Source: Clostridiaceae bacterium UBA5444
Lineage (GTDB): Bacteria > Bacillota > Clostridia > Clostridiales > Oxobacteraceae
Assembly: GCA_002426575.1 (NCBI GenBank)
Contig: DIRE01000010.1
Coordinates: 14,781-39,863 of the forward strand
Length of the DNA: 25,083 nt
Direction of reading: 5' to 3'
The translations under genes were made by a program, and so were the position numbers. Positions 1 to 8,417 of this stretch are shown here, piece by piece; the stretch's first letter is position 1, and the number at the start of each line of letters is the position of its first letter. Under the pieces are notes generated by a model. That model was not told where the DNA came from, made no database searches, and was given only the letters and a program-made list of their open reading frames with translations.

Positions 1-1040
1 TCCTCAAGACGTCCTGACATTTCACGCAAAGCCTCAGCCCATCTTGATGTTGAGTCAGCCATAACAGCAACTGAATATCCCATATCTTTAAAATACTCTG
101 CTATTGTAATTCCAGTATAAATTGATGCTTCACGTGCTGCAACAGGCATGTTAGAAGTATTAGCAATAAGTACCGTCCTCTTCATCAAAGGTTCTCCTGA
201 TTTTGGATCTTTAAGCTGTGGGAATTCCATCAAAACATCTGTCATCTCGTTGCCACGCTCGCCGCAGCCTATATAAACAACAATCTCAGCGTCAGCCCAT
301 TTTGCAAGTTGGTGCTGTACTACTGTTTTTCCACTTCCAAAAGGTCCTGGAATACATGATGTTCCACCCTTTGCTACTGGAAAGAATGTATCAATTATTC
401 TTTGCCCTGTAATCATTGGTTCATCAGGAATAAGCTTGCTTTTATAAGGTCTTTCTTTTCTTACAGGCCATTTTTGCATCATGGTTATATTCCGTACTGT
501 TCCATCCTTTGCTAAAACCTTTGCAATAGTATCAATTATAGTAAATTTGCCTTCATGTATTTCAGTTATTTCACCCTCAACACCTGGGGGAAGCATTATC
601 CTGTGTTCTACAACCGGAGTCTCCTGTACAGTTCCTATTATATCTCCTTCATATAAGTAGTCACCCTTGTTTCTAACAGGTTTAAAGTCCCATTTTTTCT
701 CTCTATTTAAAGAATAAACATCTACTCCTCTGGTAATAAATGCTCCTGCTTTCTTTTCTATCTCATCAAGCGGCCTTTGTATTCCGTCAAAAATTCCTTC
801 AATTAGCCCAGGCCCTAATTCTACGCTTAGTGGCTCTCCAGTGGTTACAACTTCTTCACCAGGTCCTAGCCCTGATGTTTCCTCATATACCTGTATGGAA
901 GCCCTATCGTCTCTCATTTCAATTATCTCACCTATAAGTTTTCTTTTTCCGACTCTTACAACGTCATACATTTTTGCATGTTCCATTCCCTCTGCAACAA
1001 CTAAAGGTCCGGAAACTTTTATAACTCTTCCATAATTCAA
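1..1040 (-). CDS. atpA: V-type ATP synthase subunit A (catalytic), N-terminal part
   Basis: Catalytic A subunit of the V1 head, which hydrolyses or makes ATP at the A/B interfaces. About 346 codons are visible, of roughly 590 in a complete A subunit, and the frame is open to the left edge. Reading the minus strand gives the N-terminal barrel (NYGRVIKVSGPLVVAEGM), the A-specific insert, and the Walker A motif GPFGSGKT at about residues 232-239. It is followed by GCGERGNE and by ADSTSRWAEALREMSGRL, all hallmarks of the family. I chose the TTG at 1040-1038: it lies eight bases after an AGAAGG Shine-Dalgarno, and the ATG at 1033 is out of frame. It starts four bases after the stop of subunit F, so translation is probably coupled. 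Subunits B and D are expected beyond the left edge (inference). The family is certain; the exact start is likely. Confidence 0.96.
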   Translation of the reverse strand, partial: MNYGRVIKVSGPLVVAEGMEHAKMYDVVRVGKRKLIGEIIEMRDDRASIQVYEETSGLGPGEEVVTTGEPLSVELGPGLIEGIFDGIQRPLDEIEKKAGAFITRGVDVYSLNREKKWDFKPVRNKGDYLYEGDIIGTVQETPVVEHRIMLPPGVEGEITEIHEGKFTIIDTIAKVLAKDGTVRNITMMQKWPVRKERPYKSKLIPDEPMITGQRIIDTFFPVAKGGTSCIPGPFGSGKTVVQHQLAKWADAEIVVYIGCGERGNEMTDVLMEFPQLKDPKSGEPLMKRTVLIANTSNMPVAAREASIYTGITIAEYFKDMGYSVAVMADSTSRWAEALREMSGRLE

Positions 1041-1044
1041 GCTA

Positions 1045-1368
1045 TCAACCTTCTTTCTTAGATAAAATATCAATTCCGACAGCTTTTTCCACATTCTCTT
1101 GTATCTTGCTTAAAGCTATTCCAAGGCTTCCTTCTTTACCAGGTATCAGTATTATTGCTGGTAATACTTCATTTTTATACCTTTCAATAGTTTCTCCTAT
1201 GTCTTTGGCTAAAGTTTCAGTTACAAATATTAAACCATAACCTTGCCTTGCCATGGTATCAACCGCCTTCATAGCATCTTCAGGGCTTTCTGCCGCCAAA
1301 ATATCTATCCCAAGGGCAAGGAAGGCATATACTTCATCTTTTTCACCAACAGCACCTATTTTATACAT
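1045..1368 (-). CDS. atpF: V-type ATP synthase subunit F
   Basis: Small subunit F of the central rotor stalk, which binds subunit D and stimulates ATPase activity (family knowledge). With the start at ATG 1368 the product is 107 residues, typical for the family, and begins MYKIGAVGEKDEVYAF, the usual N-terminus; GLIFVTETLA and PAIILIPG are also typical. A GTG nine bases upstream (1377) would add three residues. Neither start has an ideally spaced Shine-Dalgarno, so the choice rests on homology. The start overlaps the end of subunit C by 8 bases, and the stop lies four bases before the TTG of subunit A, so C, F and A are translationally coupled. In Enterococcus hirae nomenclature this protein is called NtpG. 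Confidence 0.93.
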   Translation of the reverse strand: MYKIGAVGEKDEVYAFLALGIDILAAESPEDAMKAVDTMARQGYGLIFVTETLAKDIGETIERYKNEVLPAIILIPGKEGSLGIALSKIQENVEKAVGIDILSKKEG

Positions 1369-2350
1369 ATGCCTCACGCAGCCTTTCCCTTATAATATCA
1401 GAGTTAACTTTATTTTTTTTACCTGTTAATATTATTCTAATTGATTTAATCTCATTTTCTACAGCAAAAATATATGCAATAATTATTTCAGGGCCCATAT
1501 TAATGTATTTTGCTTTTCTAAGATAATCTATTATAAAATTGTCCCCAAACTTTTCTATATGTCCTAGGTTAAGAGTTTTTAAATACTCTCCTATACCATC
1601 TTTAGCCCACTTATAATAAGGGGTATAAACTAACTTTTCTCCAAACTTTTCTAAAGGCTCATTCAAGAAACTTTCAAACATATCAAAGCCAATGTAGCCT
1701 CCAACTAAAAAAAACTTTCTGTAATAGTCTGAATCCTTATTTTGTGATCTCATTCTGACATATGACTTAATGTTTGTTACATCAATATAGGTTTTTACAA
1801 ACTCATTTAGGTATTCAATTTTGCTTTCTTCTGCAATATCAATCATATACCCAAATGTTCCCTCATCAACTGCTAAATCAATATACTGTGGATTATGAGT
1901 CTCTTCATAATCTTCGCTCGCTTTTATTGCTGCATCTTTTAATATATCAGGCATTTCCTTAAAGTTTTTATCCTTTATCATTGTGCCTAAGCTGCGAGCA
2001 GGTATTGTGCCAGCCTCAATAAGTATATCTGATACATCAGTATTTAGTATGTTTCCTTTTATTATGCTTTTAATGTTATGGCCATCATATCTTGCGGCTG
2101 GTAAATCAACCACACTTTTAAGTGGAGTTATTCTATACATATCCTTATATAAATCCTCTAAAGCCATTTTTAATCCTTCCTCATATGAAGGCATGGAAAC
2201 ATAAGAGGCATATCTAGAGTCCTGAAGCATCCTTATACATTCAGAAAAATCCTTTGCATCTGCTAATGCTTCGAATTTTGAGCTGTCTATTAGTTTATTT
2301 TCAAGAGCTCTTATTGTACCAGAACTTTGAGCAAAAATAGTATTGTCCAA
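1361..2350 (-). CDS. atpC: V-type ATP synthase subunit C
   Basis: Subunit C (the archaeal C / eukaryotic d equivalent) caps the K ring and connects it to the central stalk. The protein has 329 residues, the normal length, and is largely helical with no membrane segment. The start is not ATG: a TTG at 2350 lies eight bases after a strong AAGGAGG, and the N-terminus MDNTIFAQSSGTIRALENKL matches the family. The N-terminal conserved feature is the R-A-L-E-N-K-L stretch; the C-terminal part ends in IRIILTGKKN. It lies between E, after a 58-base gap that contains a small hairpin, and F, which it overlaps. The non-ATG start may lower its translation; one copy is needed per complex (inference). Confidence 0.94.
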   Translation of the reverse strand: MDNTIFAQSSGTIRALENKLIDSSKFEALADAKDFSECIRMLQDSRYASYVSMPSYEEGLKMALEDLYKDMYRITPLKSVVDLPAARYDGHNIKSIIKGNILNTDVSDILIEAGTIPARSLGTMIKDKNFKEMPDILKDAAIKASEDYEETHNPQYIDLAVDEGTFGYMIDIAEESKIEYLNEFVKTYIDVTNIKSYVRMRSQNKDSDYYRKFFLVGGYIGFDMFESFLNEPLEKFGEKLVYTPYYKWAKDGIGEYLKTLNLGHIEKFGDNFIIDYLRKAKYINMGPEIIIAYIFAVENEIKSIRIILTGKKNKVNSDIIRERLREAYV

Positions 2351-2376
2351 TTAAAATCCCTCCTTATGAGGATACC

Positions 2377-2395
2377 CTGCAAATCCATTTTGCAG
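2377..2395 (-). other. Small hairpin in the atpE-atpC gap
   Basis: Perfect 7-bp inverted repeat CTGCAAA / TTTGCAG with a 5-base loop, in the transcribed 58-base spacer between subunits E and C. There is no T-tract, so it is not a terminator. It could be an RNA processing or stability element, or chance in an AT-rich spacer. Confidence 0.35.
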
Positions 2396-2408
2396 AGCTT
2401 ACCTAAGT

Positions 2409-3014
2409 TTACCTGTTATCGAATATAATGCCTGCAACTTCAGTATCAAGCCTATCTCTTAGGGACATAATAACAGAATCTATAGTGCAATTAATTTCAA
2501 TGCCACCTCTTCTTAGAATAAATCCTGAGGAGATAATATTTTCATCTTCTTTAACTTTTAACTGTCCCTTTTTATTTACAGATAAAAGGTATTCATTAAC
2601 CTCATCTATCATATTAGGTTCTATTCTGCTTGTATCTGGTTTAGATATAAGTATTTCTTCATCACCTGTTTCAACATTATTCAATAACAGGCTCTTAATA
2701 AAGTGAGTATACTCATATTTACCCATACTCGATATTTTATATGAAGCTCTATCAAATACCATATCTATAACCTCTTGTTTTACGGCAAGCTCTTTATTTC
2801 TTGCATTAAGCTCAGATGCGGCTATTATCCTATCCTTTTTATCATTTCCTTCTTTTAAAGCCTTAATCTTTTCATCTTCAATAATCTTTAAGGCTTTTTC
2901 TTTAGCTTGGCTTTCAATGCTTTTAGCTTTTTCTTTGGCATCACTATTAATGCCTTCAGCCTTTTCTTTTGCTTCACTTATTATCCTGTCTTTTAATTTA
3001 TCTATGCCAGCCAT
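2409..3014 (-). CDS. atpE: V-type ATP synthase subunit E (peripheral stalk)
   Basis: Subunit E pairs with subunit G/H to form the peripheral stalks that hold the catalytic head still against the rotor. The frame extends to 3044, but the ATG at 3014 is chosen: it has an AAGGGAG Shine-Dalgarno eight bases upstream and gives the usual N-terminus MAGIDKLKDRIISEAKEKAE, a product of 201 residues. Residues 1 to about 90 form a highly charged Lys/Glu/Ala-rich coiled coil. The C-terminal globular domain ends with the typical GGIEINCTIDSVI and LDTEVAGIIF stretches. It is separated from K upstream by about 80 bases and from C downstream by about 58 bases, and both gaps contain short inverted repeats. 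Confidence 0.95.
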   Translation of the reverse strand: MAGIDKLKDRIISEAKEKAEGINSDAKEKAKSIESQAKEKALKIIEDEKIKALKEGNDKKDRIIAASELNARNKELAVKQEVIDMVFDRASYKISSMGKYEYTHFIKSLLLNNVETGDEEILISKPDTSRIEPNMIDEVNEYLLSVNKKGQLKVKEDENIISSGFILRRGGIEINCTIDSVIMSLRDRLDTEVAGIIFDNR

Positions 3015-3044
3015 CTTCGCCACTCCCTTATATTTTAATAACAC

Positions 3045-3074
3045 TTAGGAAAGCATAAATAAAAACCTTCCTAA
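3045..3074 (-). other. Hairpin in the atpK-atpE gap
   Basis: Perfect 7-bp inverted repeat TTAGGAA / TTCCTAA around a 16-base loop, just downstream of the K (rotor ring) gene in the transcribed direction. It lacks a T-tract. A hairpin here could protect upstream K mRNA, which is needed in the highest stoichiometry (inference). Confidence 0.35.
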
Positions 3075-3096
3075 TATAACCTGTTTATAGTGCTCT

Positions 3097-3609
3097 TTAT
3101 AAAGGTATTTTAACAACCATAATTACAGACATTATAAGAGAAATAACGGCATAGGTTTCAACCATTACTGCATATATAACACCGTTGAAGAACTTCTCAG
3201 GCTTTTTAGCTACAACCTGTATACCTGCAGCTGCAACTTTCCCCTGATAAATTGCTGATCTATAGCCAACAAATGCAACAGGTAAAGAAGCCATTAAAAA
3301 CAAAAATCCTTGCATAAGTGTTAAGGGCGCTATACCTTGTGGTGCGAAAAGTCCTATTCTCTGAAGTATAATAAGCCCTGTTATAAATCCATAGAATCCC
3401 TGTGTTCCTGGTAGTACCTGTAATATCAATGTTTTACCAAACTTCTCTGGTTCCTCTGAAATTAAACCTGAGGCAACTTCTCCAACAAGCCCAACTCCTT
3501 TTGATGAGCCTATTCCAGGCAATAGAGCTGCTAATCCAGCTCCAAGCATTGCAAGTATTGGACCACCATTGTCTCTAAAGAATTCAAAAAATAAACTTGT
3601 TTTATCCAT
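3097..3609 (-). CDS. atpK: V-type ATP synthase subunit K (rotor ring proteolipid)
   Basis: Membrane rotor-ring subunit that carries the coupling ion. It has 170 residues and four hydrophobic helices arranged as two hairpins, the duplicated 16-kDa V-type form rather than the two-helix F-type c subunit. The ion-binding residues known from E. hirae NtpK (Leu61, Thr64, Gln65, Tyr68, Gln110, Glu139) all have visible counterparts: Leu66, Thr69, Gln70 and Tyr73 in LPGTQGFYG, Gln122 in YQGKVAAAGIQ, and Glu151 in VETYAVISL. The first hairpin lacks a carboxylate, so there is one acidic site per subunit. The ATG at 3609 follows a strong GGGAGG. The ligand set suggests Na+ coupling (inference from conservation). 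Confidence 0.96.
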   Translation of the reverse strand: MDKTSLFFEFFRDNGGPILAMLGAGLAALLPGIGSSKGVGLVGEVASGLISEEPEKFGKTLILQVLPGTQGFYGFITGLIILQRIGLFAPQGIAPLTLMQGFLFLMASLPVAFVGYRSAIYQGKVAAAGIQVVAKKPEKFFNGVIYAVMVETYAVISLIMSVIMVVKIPL

Positions 3610-3623
3610 GTTAATTTCCTCCC

Positions 3624-5543
3624 TTATTTTTGCATATCTAACTTTATAAATTCTGTGCTATATGTCAAAGGCTTAAACCCAACGCCTCCACCTTCGAAAA
3701 ACTTACCAAAAAACTCAAGATACTGTAATCTACATGTATGAACAAATGCCCCTAATCCTCCTATTAGGAAGTTAAAAGTGTGACCTACAACAAATATAAT
3801 AGCCCCAAATATTATGGCGCCAACACTTTTGCCAAGCATACCAATAATCAGGTTAAAGGACCATCCAATCAACCCTGATGAAAGTCCTAATGCTAATAGC
3901 CTTGAATAAGACAATGCATCACCAAGGTATGATGTTACACCATATAGCCCATAAAGCCCTCCAAAGAACTTACCTGCAATTGACTTACTTTCTCTTCCCT
4001 GTGTTGCAAGAAGCCCTAAAGCACCTATTATAGAAATAATCTCTGCAGGTTTTCCGCCTCCAAGGAGCAGCCATATAAGTCCTGATAGCAGTGCATACCA
4101 GAAAAATACATCATATACAGCATCTAATACTTTCCCTGATTTAATCAAACTATATGCTTTTATTCCTAGGCCAAAATAAATATGAATAAGCCCCATAATA
4201 ATTGATACACCCAGTACCTCCATTGTATTATCTAGAGGTGCTACCCATAAGGGCTTCATTGGTATTATCCCGCCAAAGAAACTTCCATATAATAGGCCAA
4301 ACACTATTGTAGGGAAGCTGCAATATAGTATAAGTTTAGCCATCTTTTTCGCATTTTCTTTAAGATCCATAAATTTAAGCATAACAACTGATATAGCAAT
4401 CATCATAAGGCCATATCCAGCATCCGCCATCATCATTCCAAAAAACACCATAAAGAATGGCATTAAAAGGGGTGTCGGGTCTAGCTCTGTTGGAAGCGGC
4501 AAACTGTAAAGACCAGTTATTATCTCAAAAGGTTCAACAAGAGCATTATTTTTTAATTTAACTGGAGGCATATCCTCGTCAGATGGTTCTTCTATCTCTA
4601 TAAAAATATCTCTAAACCTTTTGACTAATATACCTTCCATACGCTCTCCCTTATCTTCAGGTACCCATCCTTCAAGTATGAATGTTTTTTCAGTCCTTAA
4701 AAGGTTGGACTTTGCCCTCTCCTTTTCTAACTTTGAATTTACATAATCATAAGCTTTTTCTACATCATCAATTCTCAAAGAAAGCTCTTTCCCCTTTTGC
4801 ATTAAGGCCTCATATTCACCATCAAGCTTATCTATATTTTCCTTCAGGCTTTGAATACGATCTTTTGGCTTAATATCAAAATCAAGGGTAGACTTTGAAA
4901 ATCCATATCTTTTTAGTATATCTGAAACATTATCAATATCGTCATTGTGATAGATAAGTAAAAAGTTAATATTCTGGTGCTTTTTTGAGATAATCTCAAT
5001 ATATGCATCATCAACTTCATTGCTTAAATCCTCATATAACTGATTCTCATACTTCATACTAACTGCTCCAATAAAATATGAAACGCTCTTTAATTCATTG
5101 AGGTTTTTGCTGCTTACATCAAGATTTAACCATTCATCATATTGTTCAATAGATGAAATTGTTTTTGCCTTTATACTTTTAATTTCATTTAGCCTAAACT
5201 CAATATCTTTGCACTGATTATAAAGATCATTCCAGTCAATCTTGGTGTCTAAACCTTCAAATTCTTTTTTGGTTAGAATATCACGCTTTTTAAATATGTC
5301 TTTCTTCTTTCCAGTAAATTTTCCTAAGAAATCATAGGTAAATTTAATATTGTTAAATTCCATCTCAGTTGATGCCGTAGTATCGGCCTCTTTAAAGACA
5401 TATTTTGCGTCATCTTCATCCAAAGAAGAATCCTCTATATTAAATATCTCCACGCATCCCTCATCTTGTATAGCATCTAATATTTCATCTTTCTCATCTT
5501 TATGGGCGGCTAGTATTAATTTTTTCATTTTAACTACTGCCAT
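3624..5543 (-). CDS. atpI: V-type ATP synthase subunit I (stator a subunit)
   Basis: Membrane stator that forms the ion half-channels beside the K ring and anchors the peripheral stalks. It has 639 residues, the usual size. Residues 1 to about 335 form the cytoplasmic domain with a long coiled coil; the rest holds about seven or eight membrane helices, starting near PLLMPFFMVFFGMMMADAGYG. The essential arginine of the family is Arg548 in ALSYSRLLALGL, and a second conserved arginine is Arg605 in TCRLQYLEFFGKFF. The ATG at 5543 gives the typical MAVVKMKK start and overlaps the end of subunit G/H by 14 bases, indicating coupled translation. K follows after 14 bases. Confidence 0.96.
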   Translation of the reverse strand: MAVVKMKKLILAAHKDEKDEILDAIQDEGCVEIFNIEDSSLDEDDAKYVFKEADTTASTEMEFNNIKFTYDFLGKFTGKKKDIFKKRDILTKKEFEGLDTKIDWNDLYNQCKDIEFRLNEIKSIKAKTISSIEQYDEWLNLDVSSKNLNELKSVSYFIGAVSMKYENQLYEDLSNEVDDAYIEIISKKHQNINFLLIYHNDDIDNVSDILKRYGFSKSTLDFDIKPKDRIQSLKENIDKLDGEYEALMQKGKELSLRIDDVEKAYDYVNSKLEKERAKSNLLRTEKTFILEGWVPEDKGERMEGILVKRFRDIFIEIEEPSDEDMPPVKLKNNALVEPFEIITGLYSLPLPTELDPTPLLMPFFMVFFGMMMADAGYGLMMIAISVVMLKFMDLKENAKKMAKLILYCSFPTIVFGLLYGSFFGGIIPMKPLWVAPLDNTMEVLGVSIIMGLIHIYFGLGIKAYSLIKSGKVLDAVYDVFFWYALLSGLIWLLLGGGKPAEIISIIGALGLLATQGRESKSIAGKFFGGLYGLYGVTSYLGDALSYSRLLALGLSSGLIGWSFNLIIGMLGKSVGAIIFGAIIFVVGHTFNFLIGGLGAFVHTCRLQYLEFFGKFFEGGGVGFKPLTYSTEFIKLDMQK

Positions 5544-5856
5544 GGGGCTTCACTATCCTCTCAATAAGAAGGTCAGTTGCTTTATTTATTCTATCCTCAG
5601 GAACCTTTCTTATTTTTTTGCAAGATTCTGATCCTGATTCAAGTATTTTTTTTGCTTCTTTATTGCCTTCTTCTTCTTTTTGCATTATAATGTCAGATGC
5701 TATTTTCTTTGCTTCATTATTTGCATCATCAATTATTTTTTTTGCTTTTTCCTCTTGAGATTTAATCATCTGCCTTGCATCATTTTGGGCTTTATTGATT
5801 ATCTCCCCGGATGCAGCTTCTGCATCTTTAATTTCTTTTACAACCTCTGTTGCCAA
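5530..5856 (-). CDS. atpH: V-type ATP synthase subunit G/H (peripheral stalk)
   Basis: First gene of the ATPase operon, encoding a small charged protein (108 residues from the chosen start) that is almost entirely coiled coil (EIINKAQNDARQMI, KIIDDANNEAKKIA). This fits the G/H subunit that pairs with subunit E in the peripheral stalk. Two in-frame GTGs at 5868 and 5865 lie inside the GAGGTGG Shine-Dalgarno itself. The TTG at 5856, eight bases after it, is therefore the more likely start (MATEVVKEIKDAEAA). It overlaps subunit I by 14 bases. Sequence identity in this family is low, so the call rests on position, length and coiled-coil character. The E. hirae counterpart is called NtpF. Confidence 0.85.
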   Translation of the reverse strand: MATEVVKEIKDAEAASGEIINKAQNDARQMIKSQEEKAKKIIDDANNEAKKIASDIIMQKEEEGNKEAKKILESGSESCKKIRKVPEDRINKATDLLIERIVKPHGSS

Positions 5857-5909
5857 TAATATCACCACCTCACAGATTATATTATTAATAGATTTTGCGT
5901 CTTATCTGA

Positions 5910-5918
5910 TATATAACA
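5910..5918 (-). promoter_or_regulatory. Candidate extended -10 promoter of the V-ATPase operon
   Basis: On the minus strand TGT-TATATA forms an extended -10 element about 55 bases upstream of the first ATPase gene. No good -35 box is evident, which is tolerated with extended -10 promoters. The region is AT-rich, so chance matches are likely. Confidence 0.3.
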
Positions 5919-6122
5919 GCCATAAAGCAGCATAATCTAATATAATCATTGCAAAATCTACAAAAAACAGCATTTTATTTTTTATTATATTAATAAGTAA
6001 AGATAACACAACTACGTCTATTTTACAACAGTAAAATGCTTTTGAAAACCGTATTGGCGACTTTTTTGCCAGCAAATATTAAAGTATATAAATTTAGACA
6101 ATAATGCCTATTTATAATATTA

Positions 6123-6145
6123 AAAAAGTATAATAAATACTTTTT
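6123..6145. terminator. Palindromic terminator-like hairpin after the radical SAM gene
   Basis: Perfect 9-bp inverted repeat AAAAAGTAT / ATACTTTTT with a 5-base loop, about 25 bases after the stop of the radical SAM gene. On the minus strand the stem is followed by T residues, as in an intrinsic terminator, but it has only one G-C pair and would be weak. Its symmetry would allow action in both directions. Confidence 0.4.
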
Positions 6146-6169
6146 ATATGGGCCGTGCCATCATGCCAC

Positions 6170-7885
6170 TTATGATAATATTCCCTTTAAATCAATTGAA
6201 ATATACTCTGCCTTGCCATATTCATCTTTGTTTTCATAATCAAATACTAATAGTGTTTGGTTATGGACAATTTCTCCTGTGTTTATAAACCTAACCATAT
6301 CAAATGTAAAAGCTGCTGCCTGTATGTTTTTCCAAGATCTATCACCATAGATTTCTGTGTCTAAATTTTTAAGTATGCTCCAAATAGTATTTTTGTTTAG
6401 AATTACTTTTGGTTTTATAAACTGAGGAATATTAGGGTTTCTGCCTTGGCTTAGATAATCAAACAAAAGGCATTCACTTAAAATAGATAAATCTATATTT
6501 TCAATCCCTTTTGAGAAATCATAAATAAGCTTGTACTGCCCTATATTGTTAAGTTTCTTTCCCCTTTTAATGCATCTATCTTTAAATTTACTAATATCTA
6601 AAAAAAGTTTAAAAGGAGTATCGGTATAACTTAGTAAATATAAAAGTGATGCTTGAAACCTTCCGCTATTATAAAAGTTATCTACTATTTCTTCTACATT
6701 TTTCAAAGTATCAATTTCAGAATATGATATTGAGTCTGTTTTTAAAACCTCATATGGGGGATATTCATTAAACTCTATTCCATATTTATGTGCGCTTTCT
6801 CTTAGGTTGCTTCCTTTAAGCAGTTTTAAGAATCCAAGCTGAAGCATATCTGGTTTTAAAGTAAAAGACTCATTAAATGATTTTATAAATGAATTAAAAT
6901 CCTCCTTAGGAAGCCCAGCTATAAGATCTAAGTGTACATTTATATTTTTTTTGCTTATTATAGAATCTAAATTGGCTTTTAACTTTCCAAAATCCATATG
7001 TCTATCTACAGTGGATAGAGTTTCCATGTTGGTTGTTTGTATGCCTGCTTCAAACTGTATAAGCCCTTTTGGTGCAGTATTTAGAAGTTTTATTGTATCA
7101 CCATCAAGCAAATCTGCAGATATTTCAAAATGAAATCTGGTATTTTTTTTATTATCTATTATAAATTTCAGGATATCTCTATAATATTTTCCGCAATTAA
7201 AGGTTCTATCAACAAATTTAACAAGGGGTATATTTCTGTTTATAAACCAAAGTAGATCGCATTTAACCCTTTCAATAGAAAAAAATCTTACACCTTTTAT
7301 CGTGGAAGATAAGCAATATGAGCATCTAAAAGGACATCCTCTTGAACTCTCATAATATACTATTTTATTATTAAGATCATCCTCATCCCTATATGGAAAT
7401 GGTATTTTATCTAATTCTTGAATCAGCTCCCTATCATTATTCTCTATTATAGAGCCATTGTCTTTATAAACAATTCCATCTATCTTATTTATATCATTTT
7501 CTTTTCCATCTAAATAACTAAATAACTGGTATGAAGTTTCCTCCCCCTCTCCCTTTATAATAAAATCAATATATTTATTCTTTTCCATTATATCGGCAGA
7601 ATCGTATGAAACTTCAGGCCCTCCAAATATAGTTATTATTTTAGGGTTAATCTTTTTTATGCTGCTGCATATTTTGTTTATAATCTCTATATTCCATATA
7701 TAACATGAAAAGCTTACAACGTCAGGGTCTTCATAAATAATACCTGAGATTATGCTATTTATATTATCGTTTATACTATATTCTTTTATTTCTGTATCAA
7801 AATACTTGCAATAAGACCTTATATATCTTATAGCTAGATTTGAATGTATATATTTAGAGTTTACTGCTGTAAGTAGTATTTTCAA
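6170..7885 (-). CDS. B12-binding domain radical SAM protein with DUF4080-like C-terminus
   Basis: Probable cobalamin-dependent radical SAM enzyme of unknown substrate. Residues 1 to about 130 resemble a B12-binding Rossmann domain (KILLTAVNSKYIHSNLAIRYI, ITIFGGPEVSYD, IKGEGEE). The radical SAM domain follows, with the [4Fe-4S] motif CPFRCSYC at Cys184, Cys188 and Cys191, then FEISADLLD and LDLIAGLP. The C-terminal 200 residues correspond to the DUF4080 region usual for this family. I place the start at the TTG at 7885, nine bases after AAAGGG, not the ATG at 7894 that abuts it, giving 571 residues. It is transcribed alone and divergently from the small membrane protein. The family is confident; the reaction is not known to me. 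Confidence 0.88.
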   Translation of the reverse strand: MKILLTAVNSKYIHSNLAIRYIRSYCKYFDTEIKEYSINDNINSIISGIIYEDPDVVSFSCYIWNIEIINKICSSIKKINPKIITIFGGPEVSYDSADIMEKNKYIDFIIKGEGEETSYQLFSYLDGKENDINKIDGIVYKDNGSIIENNDRELIQELDKIPFPYRDEDDLNNKIVYYESSRGCPFRCSYCLSSTIKGVRFFSIERVKCDLLWFINRNIPLVKFVDRTFNCGKYYRDILKFIIDNKKNTRFHFEISADLLDGDTIKLLNTAPKGLIQFEAGIQTTNMETLSTVDRHMDFGKLKANLDSIISKKNINVHLDLIAGLPKEDFNSFIKSFNESFTLKPDMLQLGFLKLLKGSNLRESAHKYGIEFNEYPPYEVLKTDSISYSEIDTLKNVEEIVDNFYNSGRFQASLLYLLSYTDTPFKLFLDISKFKDRCIKRGKKLNNIGQYKLIYDFSKGIENIDLSILSECLLFDYLSQGRNPNIPQFIKPKVILNKNTIWSILKNLDTEIYGDRSWKNIQAAAFTFDMVRFINTGEIVHNQTLLVFDYENKDEYGKAEYISIDLKGILS

Positions 7886-8027
7886 AAAAAACATCCCTTT
7901 TCAAAATTTTTATAATTTCATTTACCATAAATTCTATATCAATAATATACATTTTAGCATATTATAAAATAATATAGTATCCAAAGAAAATGCTGAATAA
8001 TAATCCTTTTATATAAGGAGGGGGAAT

Positions 8028-8408
8028 ATGTCTTTAGAATTTGAGCTATTAGAGACTGAAGAGTTTGCATCACTTGTTACTGTTGCATCATATTTTGTTC
8101 TTATATCTGTAATAAAAAAGCAGGAACTAATAGAACTAAAAGAGATTCCTCAAGACAATACACTTAATGAGATTTTGTCACTTACATCATGGATACGTGT
8201 CTATACAAGCCTTTTATTTACTATAACTGCATTTACAAGACTTGAGGAGAGAGAAAAAGACATTGCAGCAGGTACAGAAACAGGGTCTATTGAACCTAAT
8301 ATAAATATAAGTTTAGGTGCATTTATCAGCCTAATTGGAGCATTTATTATAGCCGTAGGCATTCAGCAAAGGGCACAGGAGGCCCATGGGGGAATTATTA
8401 TTACATAA
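8028..8408 (+). CDS. Small hypothetical membrane protein
   Basis: I do not recognise this protein of 126 residues. The start is well supported by AAGGAGGGGG just before the ATG, and the frame uses codons like its neighbours, so it is probably real. It begins acidic (MSLEFELLETEEF). Hydrophobic stretches occur near residues 17-33, 59-72 and 94-115 (LGAFISLIGAFIIAVG), so two or three membrane segments are likely, with a charged linker TRLEEREKDIAAGTE between the last two. It is divergent from the radical SAM gene and convergent with the phospholipase-like gene, with only 9 bases between the two stop codons and no terminator there. No function is inferred. Confidence 0.75.
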   Translation: MSLEFELLETEEFASLVTVASYFVLISVIKKQELIELKEIPQDNTLNEILSLTSWIRVYTSLLFTITAFTRLEEREKDIAAGTETGSIEPNINISLGAFISLIGAFIIAVGIQQRAQEAHGGIIIT

Positions 8409-8417
8409 AACTTAACA

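Larger units (their letters stand above)
5857..6169. other. Intergenic region upstream of the V-ATPase operon
   Basis: About 310 bases of very AT-rich DNA between the end of the radical SAM gene and the ATPase operon, both on the minus strand. I see no credible ORF. It holds a candidate extended -10 promoter (5910-5918) and a terminator-like palindrome (6123-6145). CAGCAT occurs twice (near 5928 and 5968), without clear meaning. I recognise no riboswitch. Confidence 0.5.

Noticed and set aside
218..1035. Three short plus-strand ORFs (218-412, 740-937, 841-1035)
   Set aside because: They lie antisense to the ATPase A subunit, whose reading frame gives a clear family match; their translations look like noise and have no convincing ribosome sites.
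5857..6169. Riboswitch or small RNA upstream of the ATPase operon
   Set aside because: I looked for a conserved riboswitch core or a stable G+C-containing fold and saw only AT-rich sequence with one weak palindrome.
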